Assembly (NCBI GenBank): GCA_030607345.1
Contig: JAUWKC010000090.1
Coordinates: forward strand, 1-6,918
Reading direction: 5' to 3'
Origin: Planctomycetota bacterium
GTDB taxonomy: Bacteria > Planctomycetota > Phycisphaerae > Sedimentisphaerales > SG8-4
Length of the DNA stretch: 6,918 bases
The notes beneath the pieces were generated by a model, which had not been told where the DNA came from, made no database searches, and saw only the letters and a program-made list of their open reading frames with translations. This document shows, piece after piece, positions 6,080 to 6,918 of this stretch (position 1 is the first letter of the stretch; each line of letters opens with the position of its first letter). Made by a program: the position numbers and the translations under genes.

Positions 6080-6918
6080 TTAAAAGTCGTCACATTCTCG
6101 ATAGGCATCGATAACAGCTCTTTCGCCCTCTTTACCTCGCTTGCTGTTGCCGTGCTCCATCCCGATAACACCTTTATAGCCTTTCTTATGAAGGTGCTTG
6201 AAGATATTCTTATAGTTTATCTCTCCGGTGGTCGGCTCCTTTCGGCCGGGGTTATCACCGACTTGAATGTAGCTTATCTCATCCCAGGCCATATCAAGAT
6301 TGGGAATCAGGTTGCCTTCGGTAACCTGCTGGTGATACAGGTCGTCCAGTATCTTACAGGATGGACTGCCCACCGCCCGGCAAATCTGATAAGCCTGAGG
6401 GATTCTCGAAAGGAATAGTCCCGGATGGTTCCTCCACCAGTTCAGCGGCTCCAGAACCATCACGAAACCCGAAGGCTCACAGACCTTGGCGCAGTGTTTG
6501 AGGTTCTCGATTGCGTTCGCTGTCTGATACTCCCATTGCAGGCCCTCGTCGTAGGCCGCCGGCACAACCGTACCCCACTTGGCGTTGACCCGCTTGGCAA
6601 CTTCGACCGCCTCTTTCATATGGTTGACGAGTCTCTCGCGAATCGTGCTATCATTAGTAACAAAAGTCTTCTTACCAAACTCGCCCAGACCATAAGCAAC
6701 AAAGACACCCATGGTCATACCCAGGCGTTCCATCTCTCTGGCGATTTTCTTTTGTGTCTCCACAGAGCGGCGCATCATTCCGTTGTCTTCTAAGGCGGTG
6801 AAGCCCTCATCGGCCATGAACTTAATCTGGTCTATGAAGTCGTCCCCTGCGTGGCGCTTAAACATTCCGAAATGCGGCGCGTACTTGAGTTTGAATCTTC
6901 CTTTTTGCGCCGGCCTTG
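6080..6918 (-). CDS. Hydroxypyruvate-isomerase-like TIM-barrel sugar isomerase/epimerase, 5'-truncated by the window
   Basis: An AP-endonuclease-2-type TIM barrel (sugar phosphate isomerase/epimerase superfamily, hydroxypyruvate isomerase branch). The frame stays open to the right edge, adding 17 residues before the first visible Met (6865), including FKLKYAPHFG, which is family sequence; so that Met is internal and the true start is outside. 278 residues are visible. Numbering from the edge, EDNGM at 43-47, VLEPLNWW at 154-161 (E156), LDDLYHQQ at 190-197 (D192, H195), QVGDNPGR at 218-225 and GMEHG at 252-256 (E254) match the metal and acid/base residues of the Hyi fold. The gene ends with TAA at 6080, 35 bases before the DUF1080 gene. 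Exported members carry an N-terminal Tat signal; whether this one does cannot be seen. Context suggests it isomerises or epimerises a keto-sugar rather than hydroxypyruvate. The superfamily is sure; the substrate is not. Confidence 0.88.
   Translation of the reverse strand, partial: RPAQKGRFKLKYAPHFGMFKRHAGDDFIDQIKFMADEGFTALEDNGMMRRSVETQKKIAREMERLGMTMGVFVAYGLGEFGKKTFVTNDSTIRERLVNHMKEAVEVAKRVNAKWGTVVPAAYDEGLQWEYQTANAIENLKHCAKVCEPSGFVMVLEPLNWWRNHPGLFLSRIPQAYQICRAVGSPSCKILDDLYHQQVTEGNLIPNLDMAWDEISYIQVGDNPGRKEPTTGEINYKNIFKHLHKKGYKGVIGMEHGNSKRGKEGERAVIDAYRECDDF

Overview
The window is a single co-directional gene block. All six recognisable genes lie on the minus strand, so transcription runs from the right edge (position 6918) to the left edge (position 1). 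Gaps between genes are 35, 194, 78, 25 and 59 bases, which looks like one operon or two adjoining transcription units. Both edge genes are cut. No rRNA, tRNA, CRISPR array, insertion sequence or phage gene is visible, and no stretch above 300 bases lacks a gene. All observed stop codons fit the standard code (TAA, TAG and TGA are all used).

Reading order on the minus strand: (1) a hydroxypyruvate-isomerase-like TIM-barrel sugar isomerase/epimerase, with its N-terminus off the right edge; (2) a short lipoprotein of the DUF1080 / 3-keto-disaccharide hydrolase family; (3) a 194-base gap with a coding-like remnant and an AT-rich dyad; (4) and (5) two tandem, closely similar Gfo/Idh/MocA oxidoreductases, both with twin-arginine (Tat) export signals; (6) an FGGY-family kinase of xylulokinase type; (7) the first 309 residues of a glycoside hydrolase family 2 lipoprotein, whose catalytic domain lies off the left edge.

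The organism is inferred, not proven. Moderate-to-high G+C by eye, Tat-exported Gfo/Idh/MocA enzymes, DUF1080 lipoproteins and exported-type 'hydroxypyruvate isomerases' all point to a Planctomycetota/PVC-group bacterium (for example a Phycisphaerae-like polysaccharide degrader). Bacteroidota is the main alternative.

Working model (inference): this is a carbohydrate-utilisation locus that combines classical hydrolysis (GH2) with an oxidative route for breaking glycosidic bonds. A Gfo/Idh/MocA enzyme would oxidise the C3 hydroxyl of a glycoside to a ketone, the DUF1080 protein would cleave the 3-keto-glycoside, the TIM-barrel isomerase would rearrange the keto-sugar, and the second oxidoreductase could return the product to a normal sugar and regenerate the bound cofactor. 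The FGGY kinase would phosphorylate a resulting ketose (D-xylulose or a relative) in the cytoplasm. The tandem oxidoreductase pair beside the hydrolase and isomerase is the most interesting part of the window.
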